Translations under genes and position numbers: made by a program
Shown here: positions 7,272 to 15,460 of the stretch, piece by piece
Layout: the number at the start of each line of letters is the position of its first letter
How positions within the stretch are numbered: position 1 is the stretch's first letter
The notes under the pieces: generated by a model
What the model was told of the DNA's origin: nothing
The model's input: only the letters and a program-made list of their open reading frames with translations
Databases searched by the model: none
From: GCA-2686265 sp036010965
Lineage (GTDB): Bacteria > Planctomycetota > UBA1135 > GCA-002686595
Assembly (NCBI GenBank): GCA_036010965.1
Contig: DASCMO010000150.1
Span: 1 to 39,485 of the forward strand
Direction: 5' to 3'
Length of the DNA: 39,485 nt

Positions 7272-7901
7272 CTACATCAAGTAAACGATCGTGAACAAGA
7301 GGACCCAGACCAAGTCCACGAAGTGCCAGTAGAGCCCGCCGAGCTCGACGCGCAGGTAGTCTTGCTGCGTGAACTTGCCGCGCACCGCGCCGACCCACAG
7401 GCACATCAACCAGAGTACACCCACGATCACGTGCAGGCCGTGGAAGCCCGTCATTGCGTAGAAGGTGGACCAGAAGATGTCCACGTTGGGCATCATGTGG
7501 TTGTCGAGCAGGACGCCGTACTCGTATGCCTGGACGCCGACGAAGGTTGCGCCGATCAGGATCGTCGCACCGAGCCACTTGACGAGTCCCGACTGGCTCC
7601 CGTGCTGGATGGCATGCAAGGCCATCACCATCGTCCAGGAGCTGCAGATCAGGATGAAGGTGTTCGCAGCGGTGATGTCCACGGCGAGCCGCTCGCCGGG
7701 ATCGGGCCAGGCCGCCGTCCCCATACGCAGCACGAGGTAAGACCCGATCAGGCCGGTGAAGAACATCACCTCGGTGGCGAGGAAAAGCCAGATCGCGAAC
7801 TTCCCGCGATCGACGGGAGGGCCGCTGTCGTAGTCATAGACCGGATGGTGGTCTACCGGCGCATCGATGCTCGGGTCGTAGGCTTGGAAGTTGGAGGTCA
7901 T
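7272..7901 (-). CDS. coxC: Cytochrome c oxidase subunit III
   Basis: This 209-residue protein has about five membrane helices. The motifs GKFAIWLFLATEVMFFTGLI, TGFHGLHVIVGVLWL and LGGLYWHFVDLVWVLLF are characteristic of the five-helix subunit III found in bacterial caa3/aa3 oxidases. Subunit III stabilises subunit I and supports proton uptake. It lies 31 bp after ctaB in the oxidase operon. Confidence 0.96.
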   Translation of the reverse strand: MTSNFQAYDPSIDAPVDHHPVYDYDSGPPVDRGKFAIWLFLATEVMFFTGLIGSYLVLRMGTAAWPDPGERLAVDITAANTFILICSSWTMVMALHAIQHGSQSGLVKWLGATILIGATFVGVQAYEYGVLLDNHMMPNVDIFWSTFYAMTGFHGLHVIVGVLWLMCLWVGAVRGKFTQQDYLRVELGGLYWHFVDLVWVLLFTIVYLM

Positions 7902-7932
7902 CGGGAGACTCTGATGGGGTCCGAACGCTCGA

Positions 7933-8859
7933 TCAGTGCATCGAGCGGTACAGGGCCTGATCGAAGAGGATCAGGGAGAACAGGAGGGGCAGGTAGACGA
8001 GGGAGGTCCACAGCAAGGCGCGGGCGGTGGCTTCGGTCTGGCGCCAGGCGAAGGCGAAGGACGCCAGACAGTAGCCCAGTCCCAGCGCGAGCGCACCGAT
8101 GGTGTACACGCCCCCCGCGAGATCCCACAGGCTGGGGAGCATCACGACCGGCAGGAGGACCAGAGAGTAGGCGAGGGCCTGGCGGCCCGCGGCGGACTCA
8201 CCGTCCTCGATGGTCGGCAGCATCTGCATCCCCGCGCGGCGGTAGTCCTCGCGGTAGATCCAGGCGATGGCCATGAAATGCGGGAACTGCCAGGCCAGAA
8301 TGATGGCGAACAGTGCCCAGGCCCAACCGTCGACGCTCCCCGCCAGAGCCACGTAGCCGATGAGCGGGGGAGCGGCGCCAGGCAGGGAGCCGACCAGGGT
8401 GTTCACCGTGCTGAAGCGTTTCAGCGGTGTGTAGATCGCCACGTAGCCGAAGAGGGCCCCGAGGGCCAACAGGGCAGAGAACAGGTTGAAGCGCAGGGCC
8501 AGGCCCGCGACCGCCACGGAGGCCAGGATCAAGGCGACGATGATCGCGTCTCGGACGGCGATCCGCCCGCAGGGCAGGGGCCGGTTGCGCGTGCGTTCCA
8601 TGAGCAGATCGGTGTCGCGCTCGAGCACCTGGTTGAGCACCCCGCCGGCGGCGGCCGAGCAGGTGATCCAGAACGCCGCTTCAGCGGCCCGCAGGAGATC
8701 GATGGTCGTTCCGGTGGCCAGCAGGGCACCCACGAAGGCTGCGAAGGTCACGAGACTCGCCAGCCTCAGCTTGCAGAGGACCGCCCAGTCCGCGAGTTGC
8801 CCGCGGAGCCCCAGCACGATCGGGGCACTAGGCGCCGATGAAAGTCCGGACGGGCTCAC
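7933..8859 (-). CDS. ctaB: Protohaem IX farnesyltransferase (haem O synthase)
   Basis: CtaB adds a farnesyl group to haem B to form haem O, the first step of haem A synthesis, in the cytoplasmic membrane. The 308-residue UbiA-family protein has the first Asp-rich motif in NQVLERDTDLLMERTRNRPL (Asn/Asp prenyl-diphosphate site) and a second Asp-containing loop at YREDYRRAGMQMLP. About nine hydrophobic helices fit the family. The GTG at 8859 is chosen because GGGAGG lies 6 nt upstream and because GTGA overlaps the ctaA stop, the pattern of translational coupling; an ATG 36 nt further up would overlap ctaA more. Confidence 0.95.
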   Translation of the reverse strand: MSPSGLSSAPSAPIVLGLRGQLADWAVLCKLRLASLVTFAAFVGALLATGTTIDLLRAAEAAFWITCSAAAGGVLNQVLERDTDLLMERTRNRPLPCGRIAVRDAIIVALILASVAVAGLALRFNLFSALLALGALFGYVAIYTPLKRFSTVNTLVGSLPGAAPPLIGYVALAGSVDGWAWALFAIILAWQFPHFMAIAWIYREDYRRAGMQMLPTIEDGESAAGRQALAYSLVLLPVVMLPSLWDLAGGVYTIGALALGLGYCLASFAFAWRQTEATARALLWTSLVYLPLLFSLILFDQALYRSMH

Positions 8860-9830
8860 GCGGAGCCTCCCAGGCCAGGAGCCTTCGCACCACAAGCCCC
8901 GCCATCGGCGAGCGCCACGCCGCGACTAGACCACATGGCGCACTCCACGCACTGGGCCAGCAGCAGCGCGCCGAAGAGAACGTGCAGGGTGGGAAATAGC
9001 GAGTCGTGGAGCGCCTGCGCCGCGGGTGTGGGCCTCACATGGAGGACGAGGAACGAGAGCGCGCCCAGGGAGAGTTGTACGGCGAGCAGGGCGAGAAGCC
9101 TACGGCGCGCGCCTCCCAGGGGAGCTCGGCCGCTCCCCTCTCCGGACACTGTGCTCAAGCCCCGAGCCAGGGCCAGGACACAGACCGTCGCGACCAGCAT
9201 GACGATCAGGTGCGCTGCGAGGGCCACGAGGGCCTCGCTGTGCCGCAGCCAAGCTCCCAGAAAGATCGTCAGGTAGACCACAGCGCAGGTGCCCAGAGCC
9301 AGACGGCCCAGGTCCGTGCGCTCGCGCGGCTCGCCTGCCTTCGCCGCTCGCCAGCGAGGTGAGAGCACGACGGCGGCGGCGGCCAGCAGGGCGAAGACGG
9401 CCTGCCCCAGAGCTCCGTGCAGGAAAGCCAGACCCGGGCTGTTCTCCAGCACCCGGAAGCCTCCGACCGCTCCTTGCGCACAAACCGCGGCCAGGGCAGC
9501 GACCGCCAGCACGCGAGCACTTCGACGACCAGGCGTGACGAAGGTCGCCACCACCGTCCCTATGGCTAGCAAACCGACCAGGGCGCCGCAGAGGCGGTGG
9601 GAGTGCTCCACGAAGGTCCCCACGTCCCGAAACCATTTCTCGACGGGATAGAAGAAGAGGAAGTGGTCCCCGCGACCACGCTCCAGCACCAGCCAGCCGT
9701 CGATCGCCATGCCCGCCTCAAGGGAGGTCACGCTGCCACCGAACAACAGCAGCGGGATCGCAGCCACGACCGTCGCCAGGGCGAGGCGATGGGGCCATCG
9801 ATGGGGGCTCAGGGGAGAGGCTGCAGACAT
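8856..9830 (-). CDS. ctaA: Haem A synthase
   Basis: CtaA oxidises the C8 methyl of haem O to a formyl group, giving haem A. The 324-residue protein has about eight membrane helices in two similar halves. Conserved histidines sit in TFVEHSHRLCGALVG, LAFLHGALGQAVFAL, WLRHSEALVALAAHL and FPTLHVLFGALLL, the four haem-liganding helices of the family. The ATG at 9830 (MSAASPLSPHRWPHRL) is preferred to a TTG 48 nt upstream. The paired genes ctaA and ctaB overlap by 4 bp. The C-terminal tail has extra Cys residues (CVECAMW and a later GGACG) of unknown meaning. Confidence 0.93.
   Translation of the reverse strand: MSAASPLSPHRWPHRLALATVVAAIPLLLFGGSVTSLEAGMAIDGWLVLERGRGDHFLFFYPVEKWFRDVGTFVEHSHRLCGALVGLLAIGTVVATFVTPGRRSARVLAVAALAAVCAQGAVGGFRVLENSPGLAFLHGALGQAVFALLAAAAVVLSPRWRAAKAGEPRERTDLGRLALGTCAVVYLTIFLGAWLRHSEALVALAAHLIVMLVATVCVLALARGLSTVSGEGSGRAPLGGARRRLLALLAVQLSLGALSFLVLHVRPTPAAQALHDSLFPTLHVLFGALLLAQCVECAMWSSRGVALADGGACGAKAPGLGGSA
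8866..8871 (-). promoter_or_regulatory. Ribosome-binding site deciding the ctaB start
   Basis: GGGAGG on the minus strand, 6 nt before the GTG at 8859. It sits inside the last codons of ctaA and supports the GTG rather than the upstream ATG as the ctaB start. Confidence 0.7.
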
Positions 9831-9938
9831 GATCGGCGACGATGAGGCCCTGCGCTCCGGGGCGGCCCTGTATGCCAACGAGAGCCCGGACTCCGGGCCG
9901 TTCGGCGAGGCCGCCCTACCAGGGCAAGGCGAGGTGCT

Positions 9939-11762
9939 CTAGGCAGACTGACTGCCCTCCGCACAGAGATCTCTGGCCTGTGCCAGCCAGTCCTCCTCGC
10001 ACTCCGGTGCGCCGTACTCGTACGGGCCGCGGTGGACCGTGAGCGGACGGTCGAAGTTGCCATGTCCCGAGGGCGAGGGCGCCTCCCACTCAAGGCTCGA
10101 GCCCTGCCACGGATTGCGGCCCACGCGCTGGCCCAGGAAGATGCTGTGGAAGAAGTTGCCGACAAAGAAGATCTGCCAGGCGAACAGCAGGGAGGCGCTG
10201 ATCGAGATGAACTGGTTGACGGGCTGAAGGTGGGCGAACACCTCGTAGGCGTAAGGATCAGCCGTGCGCCGCATCAGGCCGGCCAGGCCGACCTGGTGCA
10301 TCATGTAGAAGACCGCATTGGTGAACACGAAGGTCCCGACGAAGTGGATCTTCCCCAGGGTCTCGTTCATCATCCGACCGAACATCTTCGGGAACCAGTG
10401 GTAGATCGCCGCAAAGATCGCGAAGACCGACCCCGCGAAGACCACGTAGTGGAAATGCGCCACGATGATGTAGGTGTCGTGAATGTAGATGTCGACGGGC
10501 GTCGAGGCCATCCAGATCCCCGACAGACCTCCGATGATGAACATCGCGACGAAGCCGATGGCGAACAGCATCGGTGTCGTCAGGCGGATGCGCGCACCCC
10601 ACAGGGTCCCAAGCCAGTTGAAGACCTTCACCGCCGACGGCAGGGCGATCATGATCGTCGAGACCATGAAGGTCATGCCCAGGGCCGGGTTCATGCCCGA
10701 GGCGAACATGTGGTGTCCCCAGACGATAAATCCCAGACCGGCGATCGAGGCCATCGAATAGACCATCGGCTTGTAGCCGAAGATGGGCTTGCGGGCGTGG
10801 GTCGAGATGATGTCCGAGGCCATGCCCATTGCCGGCAGGACCATGATGTACACCGCCGGATGGCTGTAGAACCAGAACAGGTGCTGCCACAGGAGCGGCT
10901 GACCGCCCGCCGCGGCCTGCACAGTCTCGGGGTTCATCTGGTTCACGAGCAGGTTCGTGGGGGTGAAGAACCCCGTGTGCAAGACACGGTCGAGCAGCTG
11001 CAGGATGCCGGCCGCGGTCAGCACGGGCAGGGCGAAGAGCTGGAGCAAGGCCGAGATGAACAGGGCCCAGATGCTCAGCGGCATGCGCATCATGGTCATG
11101 CCGGGAGCGCGCATCTTGACCACGGTCGTCGCGTAGTTGACCGCGCCGCACATCGATGAGATGCCGACCCAGGTGAGAGCCAAGAGCCAATAGGTCTGCC
11201 CCGACAAACTCCCCGGAGTGGCGGTGGATATGGTCGAGAGCGGAGGGTACGCCGTCCAACCGGCAGCCGCGGCGCCCCCCTCAACGAAGAACCCGACGAT
11301 CACGAAGAACATCGCCGGCACCATCGCCCAGTAGCCGATCATGTTCAGCTTCGGGAACGCCATGTCCGGCGCACCGATCATCAGCGGAATCAGGAAGTTC
11401 CCGAAGGCCCCCGTCAGCAACGGGATGATCACGAAGAAGATCATGACCGTCCCATGCATCGTGAAGAGCATGGTGTAGAACTCCGGCGAGATGACCCGGC
11501 CCGTCTCGGGGAACAGGAGTTTTCCGACCACCGGCATCTCAGTCCAGGGCCAGGCGAGCTGCCAGCGAATGGCCATCGCCATCAGCCCGCCCACGAGGAA
11601 GAACACCAGCCCCGTGAAGAGGAACTGGAACCCGATGACCTTGTGATCCGTGGAGAAGATGTACTTGCGAATGAACCCGAGCTCGTGGTGCTCGTGGCTC
11701 TCGCGCACCGTCCCCGGCGCGCCCATCCCGGGGGCGATCTGACTGGTCGTCTCGACGCTCAC
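9939..11762 (-). CDS. ctaD: Cytochrome c oxidase subunit I, A2-type haem-copper oxidase
   Basis: Subunit I of 607 residues carries low-spin haem and the haem/CuB site that reduces O2 to water. The motifs present are TMHGTVMIFF (low-spin haem His), WFYSHPAVYIMVLPAMG (CuB His and the cross-linked Tyr), WGHHMFASGM (two CuB His) and VAHFHYVVFAG (haem His pair). The usual Glu of HPEVY is replaced by Ala, and Tyr-Ser precedes the His: the YSHP signature of A2-type oxidases. D-channel residues are seen in GNFLIPLMIGAPDMAFPKLN. The start is GTG at 11762, overlapping the coxB stop by 4 bp. Confidence 0.97.
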   Translation of the reverse strand: MSVETTSQIAPGMGAPGTVRESHEHHELGFIRKYIFSTDHKVIGFQFLFTGLVFFLVGGLMAMAIRWQLAWPWTEMPVVGKLLFPETGRVISPEFYTMLFTMHGTVMIFFVIIPLLTGAFGNFLIPLMIGAPDMAFPKLNMIGYWAMVPAMFFVIVGFFVEGGAAAAGWTAYPPLSTISTATPGSLSGQTYWLLALTWVGISSMCGAVNYATTVVKMRAPGMTMMRMPLSIWALFISALLQLFALPVLTAAGILQLLDRVLHTGFFTPTNLLVNQMNPETVQAAAGGQPLLWQHLFWFYSHPAVYIMVLPAMGMASDIISTHARKPIFGYKPMVYSMASIAGLGFIVWGHHMFASGMNPALGMTFMVSTIMIALPSAVKVFNWLGTLWGARIRLTTPMLFAIGFVAMFIIGGLSGIWMASTPVDIYIHDTYIIVAHFHYVVFAGSVFAIFAAIYHWFPKMFGRMMNETLGKIHFVGTFVFTNAVFYMMHQVGLAGLMRRTADPYAYEVFAHLQPVNQFISISASLLFAWQIFFVGNFFHSIFLGQRVGRNPWQGSSLEWEAPSPSGHGNFDRPLTVHRGPYEYGAPECEEDWLAQARDLCAEGSQSA

Positions 11763-12526
11763 GACTGATCCTCCATTCCATTGCTCATGAGTCGCCGCTG
11801 CTGCTCGGCAGTCCAGGCGTCGTACTCCTCACGCGTGACGACCCGAACTCGACCGTTCATCTTGTAGTGGCCCCAGCCGCACAGCTCCATGCAGATGAGG
11901 TCGTAGTTCCCGGTCTTGGTCGCCTCGAACCAGACGGGGATCGCCATCCCGGGCACGGCGTCCTGTTTCAGGCGAAACTCAAGTACCGAGAAGCTGTGCA
12001 GCACGTCGCGCGAGTGCAGGGAGAAGAGCACCTTCTCCCCCACCGGCACGACGAACTCATAGGGGGTCTCGATGTCGTCCATCGTCCCGAAGACACCGTC
12101 CGCTCCCGGGTACTGGAACCGCCAGTCGAACTGGCTGCCCCAGACATGTGCGAGGGGTTCCCCCTCGGGGACATTGCCGCTGAACTTGATCGACGCCCAG
12201 GTCCCCATCTGCGAGAAGGCGATCACCAGCAGCAGCGCCGCCGGGATACCGGTCCACAGGAGCTCCAGCTTGTGGTTACCGTGGGTGTACTCGCACTGGC
12301 TTGTGCGCTTCTTCGAGTACACGAAGACCGCGTAGACGAGGAGTCCCTCCGTCAGAAGGAAGAAGAACGTCACCATCCACAGGATCAGGTAGAAGAGATA
12401 GTCGATGTCCGGACCGTAGGTGGAGACGGTCTCGGGCATCCACCAGCCGTTCGCCGGTGCTGTCACGAAGGTCCACACCCCGAGGACAGGGACCAGCAGC
12501 AACAAGAAGGTAATGATGAGACGCAT
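11759..12526 (-). CDS. coxB: Cytochrome c oxidase subunit II
   Basis: Subunit II of 255 residues accepts electrons from cytochrome c at the binuclear CuA centre. Two N-terminal helices (one starting LIITFLLLLVPVLGV, one around LFYLILWMVTFFFLL) anchor a periplasm-side cupredoxin domain. The CuA ligands are visible as VLHSFSVLEF and CMELCGWGHYKM (Cys 212, Cys 216, His 220, Met 223). There is no CxxCH, so no cytochrome c domain is fused, unlike caa3 subunits II. The upstream dihaem cytochrome c could fill that role, which is inference from gene order. Confidence 0.97.
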   Translation of the reverse strand: MRLIITFLLLLVPVLGVWTFVTAPANGWWMPETVSTYGPDIDYLFYLILWMVTFFFLLTEGLLVYAVFVYSKKRTSQCEYTHGNHKLELLWTGIPAALLLVIAFSQMGTWASIKFSGNVPEGEPLAHVWGSQFDWRFQYPGADGVFGTMDDIETPYEFVVPVGEKVLFSLHSRDVLHSFSVLEFRLKQDAVPGMAIPVWFEATKTGNYDLICMELCGWGHYKMNGRVRVVTREEYDAWTAEQQRRLMSNGMEDQS

Positions 12527-12564
12527 TCCGATATTCCTTGGAAAGTCGTGGCCGTAACGGACGA

Positions 12565-13983
12565 CTAGTGGGTGCTCCCGCCCGAATCGTCGTGCGCGTG
12601 GGTGCTCGTTCCCGGTTCATCGTGTGCGGTCGCGAGCTCGCGGTAAGGCCTCAGCCCCTCACCACCCTTGCGCTCGGAGAGGGAGCGGACAAAGTGAACC
12701 AGGGCCCACATGTCTTCGGGCGGCACGAGCAAGTTGCCGTCGGCGCCGCGTGATTCGCCCAGCGCCGGCATCGGGGTGCCATTGATACCGGCGTAGATGC
12801 GGCGGTAGATGTCGATCGGTCGCCTGCCGCCGCGGAAGGTCCCGCTCGTCAGGTCTGCCGGAAAAATCGGGTTCCCCCAGTCGTCGTCGTAGGCCGACAC
12901 CTTTTTCGAGGAGTCATCGGGATCTGGCTTGTAGGCCGAGTCCCCGTCGCCGCGACCGAGGACGCCGTGGCAGCTGGAGCAGTTGCCCGTGGCAGCGTCG
13001 TTGAACACGTCGCGCCCGCGGGCCAGCACCTCCTCGGTGGGCTCGGGCACCTCGCCGTCGAATGCAAAGAAGAGCTCCGGCGCCGCACGCCACTTCCCCT
13101 CGACCTCCTCGTAGGTCTCGACGACCATCTCGGCGGTGAGCACATCGTCGTCGGCGAAGCTCGCCAGCAGCAGGGCCTCGGTCTCGCCGCGCTTGGAAAG
13201 CAGCATCACGTAATCCACGAGCCCGTGGAGGTCGGCGTCCGAGAAGCGCCGGAAGGACGGCATCGCTGTCCCCGTGGCCCCCCGGGCCAGAAGCCGGAAC
13301 AGGTCAGCCCTGCGGGGGCGCGCCTTGTCCTTGACCGCGGTGAACTTGAAGATTCCCTTGCGGTAGTCGCGAGGCAGCGGGTCGAGAAACTGCGCGGTGG
13401 GGCCATCGCCCCCGCCGGCGTTGCCGTGACAGTGCATGCACTGGGTGCGGTAGAGCTCTGCCGATTCGGCCAGGCGCGGGTAGTATTCCGCGAAGGTCAG
13501 GCGCGCCTCCTCCTGGAAGTCCTCGAACTCCTCCCGGTCGGCGAGCAGGTTCGCCCATTCAGCCGCCAGGCCCGGTCTCCAGAGCACCTCCACTTCCTCG
13601 TAGCGCTCCTCGGCTATGGCCGCGAGCTGCTCGGAAAAACGGACGTCGTTGTCCGCGTGGATCGCCTCCAGCCGCCCTTCGGAGACGCTCCCGCTGCCCG
13701 CATCACCCTCCTCGTAGGTCGGGTAGTTGGGATCGTAGCCGTCGTCGAACCAGGTGCTGGTCAACATGTACCCTGGTTCGGCGGCCGTCCCGTAGAGCAT
13801 CTTGAGAGCTCCCAGGATCTGCGCCCTGACCTCGGGGGTCTCCGAAAGTTCCGCGACGACGGTCAGGTCGTTCAGCGCGAGGCTGCGCGGGGCTGCCTCG
13901 GGCTTCAGCCCGCAAGCCACGAAGAGCGGAAGGGTGAGGCAGGCGAGGAGCGGCGCTGACTGCAAATGGACTCTGGTCTTCAT
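12565..13983 (-). CDS. Dihaem c-type cytochrome lipoprotein, first gene of the oxidase operon
   Basis: This protein of about 472 residues has an N-terminal lipoprotein signal (LLACLTLPLFVAC). Two haem c sites, CMHCH at about residues 182-186 and CSSCH at about 335-339, are each followed by a likely axial Met (TAMPSF, TPMPAL). An acidic region of about 130 residues with no assigned domain separates the signal from the first haem. The C-terminus is His-rich (THAHDDSGGSTH), a possible metal-binding tail. It probably passes electrons to CuA of the oxidase encoded just downstream. I use the ATG at 13983; a GTG 6 nt upstream is possible. Confidence 0.92.
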   Translation of the reverse strand: MKTRVHLQSAPLLACLTLPLFVACGLKPEAAPRSLALNDLTVVAELSETPEVRAQILGALKMLYGTAAEPGYMLTSTWFDDGYDPNYPTYEEGDAGSGSVSEGRLEAIHADNDVRFSEQLAAIAEERYEEVEVLWRPGLAAEWANLLADREEFEDFQEEARLTFAEYYPRLAESAELYRTQCMHCHGNAGGGDGPTAQFLDPLPRDYRKGIFKFTAVKDKARPRRADLFRLLARGATGTAMPSFRRFSDADLHGLVDYVMLLSKRGETEALLLASFADDDVLTAEMVVETYEEVEGKWRAAPELFFAFDGEVPEPTEEVLARGRDVFNDAATGNCSSCHGVLGRGDGDSAYKPDPDDSSKKVSAYDDDWGNPIFPADLTSGTFRGGRRPIDIYRRIYAGINGTPMPALGESRGADGNLLVPPEDMWALVHFVRSLSERKGGEGLRPYRELATAHDEPGTSTHAHDDSGGSTH

Positions 13984-14340
13984 CGACACGCTATGAGGGA
14001 TCGGCGTCAGTCGGTTTACGGTCCCCCTGCCTTTGGACGGCGCCTTCGCCGGCCGCCGATGCGGGGGTGCGTCAAGAGGACGACCACACCACCACGAAGG
14101 CGGGGCAACCGTCCCATTCGCCGGAGATTCTGACGCCCCCTGCTAGCGTGTCAATGCCACATACCGAGAGTCCTCCCCCAATGTGCCGCATAACACGATT
14201 AGCCCATCTCCTCCTCTTATTATATGGGTAGTTTCCGGGCGCGAGGAACGCGCGACGAGAGAATGCGAAGCGCGTGACGGACCGACGAATTCGGTGACGC
14301 TCCCATCGACCGCCGCCCCCGCCTCCGATAATGGTGAGCC
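13984..14340. other. Intergenic region between divergent oxidase operon and ygfZ
   Basis: About 355 bp between the divergent starts of the oxidase operon and ygfZ. It holds no convincing gene. Its middle (about 14190-14230) is AT-rich relative to the genome, and it carries a perfect minus-strand TATAAT box. It very likely holds the promoters of both flanking genes. Confidence 0.6.
14219..14224 (-). promoter_or_regulatory. Possible -10 box of the oxidase operon
   Basis: TATAAT on the minus strand, in the only AT-rich patch of the intergenic region. No good TTGACA lies 17 nt upstream, so a sigma-70 promoter is only partly supported; the leader to the cytochrome c gene would be about 225 nt. 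Read on the plus strand, the same patch gives TATTAT and could serve ygfZ. Confidence 0.4.
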
Positions 14341-15447
14341 ATGAAGAACACGGTCCTCCACGAGTTGCACGCCGCCGCAGGCGCACAGCTGCTGCCGGCT
14401 GGCGAGCCGTGCCCGCTCCTGACCTACGGCGATGTGCCGAGCGAATACCGAGCCGCACAGGAACATTGCGCCCTGTTCGACGAGACCGACCGCGGGCTCG
14501 TGCGGGTCTCGGGCGAGGAGAGGATGGAGTTCCTCCACAGGCTGCTGGCCAACGACGTCCGAGCTCTGGCGCCCGGTCAGGGCAATCGGACCCTGCTCCT
14601 CACGCCCAAGGGCAAGGTGCGATTCGACGTCGACCTCGCGTGCACCGAGGACGCGGTCCTGCTCTCCACTCCGCCCACTGGCGCATCCTCTCTCGTCGAG
14701 GCCCTCGACACGTTCCTGTTCGCGGAGGCCGTCGAGATCGTCGACGCCACCGAAGAGTACGCCCCGCTCTGCCTGCTGGGGCCCGCTGCCGCGGAGCTCG
14801 TCGCCGCGCTGACCGGTGACGCGCCACCGGAAGAGGCACATGCCCACGCACGCGTTCCCTGGGAGGGCCATTCCCTCACCGTCACGTCCCTCATCGCCTG
14901 CGGGTCTCGGGCATGGCGCCTGGACGCCGGACCGCAAGGCGCCCCCATCCTGTGGACCGCCCTGCGTGAAGCCGGGGCCCAGCCGGCAGGCCGGGTCGTG
15001 GCCGACAGCCTGCGCGTTGAGGCCTGCGCCGCCCTGCTGGGCGAGGACATCGACGAGGGGGTCTATCCCCAGGAGGCCCGCCTCGAATCGGCCTTCAGCC
15101 TCGACAAGGGCTGCTACATCGGCCAGGAGGTGGTAGCCAAGATCGACACCTACGGAGGATTGAACAAGTGCTTGACGATCCTCCAGGTCGCGCACGAGGA
15201 CCCCGTCCCGCGCGGGACCCACTTGCGGCGCCTGCACGAAGCGAGCGGCGAGTGGCGAAACGTGGGCATAGTCACCTCCTGGGCCTGGTCCTTCGCCATG
15301 GATGCGGGCCTCGTCCTGGCCCACGTCAAGCGCCGCAATCAGGCGCCCGGCACGCGCTTTCACCTGGGCGATACGACGGCGGAAGCCACGGTGCTGACTG
15401 CTCCCGTGCGCACGGGCGCCGTCGCACCCAGCGGCGAATTTGAGTGA
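14341..15447 (+). CDS. ygfZ: YgfZ/GcvT-like folate-binding Fe-S cluster repair protein
   Basis: YgfZ proteins use tetrahydrofolate to help assemble or repair certain iron-sulfur enzymes in the cytosol. The 368-residue protein has the diagnostic motif DKGCYIGQEVVAKI at about residues 255-268, with the conserved Cys. The N-terminal half has the GcvT-like fold pattern (ALFDETDRGLVRVSGEERM, FLHRLLANDV). It lacks the catalytic context of true aminomethyltransferase and no other gcv gene is near, so YgfZ is preferred. It is transcribed alone, divergent from the oxidase operon, whose assembly also needs metal cofactors. Confidence 0.9.
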   Translation: MKNTVLHELHAAAGAQLLPAGEPCPLLTYGDVPSEYRAAQEHCALFDETDRGLVRVSGEERMEFLHRLLANDVRALAPGQGNRTLLLTPKGKVRFDVDLACTEDAVLLSTPPTGASSLVEALDTFLFAEAVEIVDATEEYAPLCLLGPAAAELVAALTGDAPPEEAHAHARVPWEGHSLTVTSLIACGSRAWRLDAGPQGAPILWTALREAGAQPAGRVVADSLRVEACAALLGEDIDEGVYPQEARLESAFSLDKGCYIGQEVVAKIDTYGGLNKCLTILQVAHEDPVPRGTHLRRLHEASGEWRNVGIVTSWAWSFAMDAGLVLAHVKRRNQAPGTRFHLGDTTAEATVLTAPVRTGAVAPSGEFE

Positions 15448-15460
15448 GGGGCCGCGCGGA

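Noticed and set aside
10032..11159. Plus-strand frame of 375 codons within the oxidase operon
   Set aside because: It is antisense to ctaD, which has every catalytic motif of subunit I.
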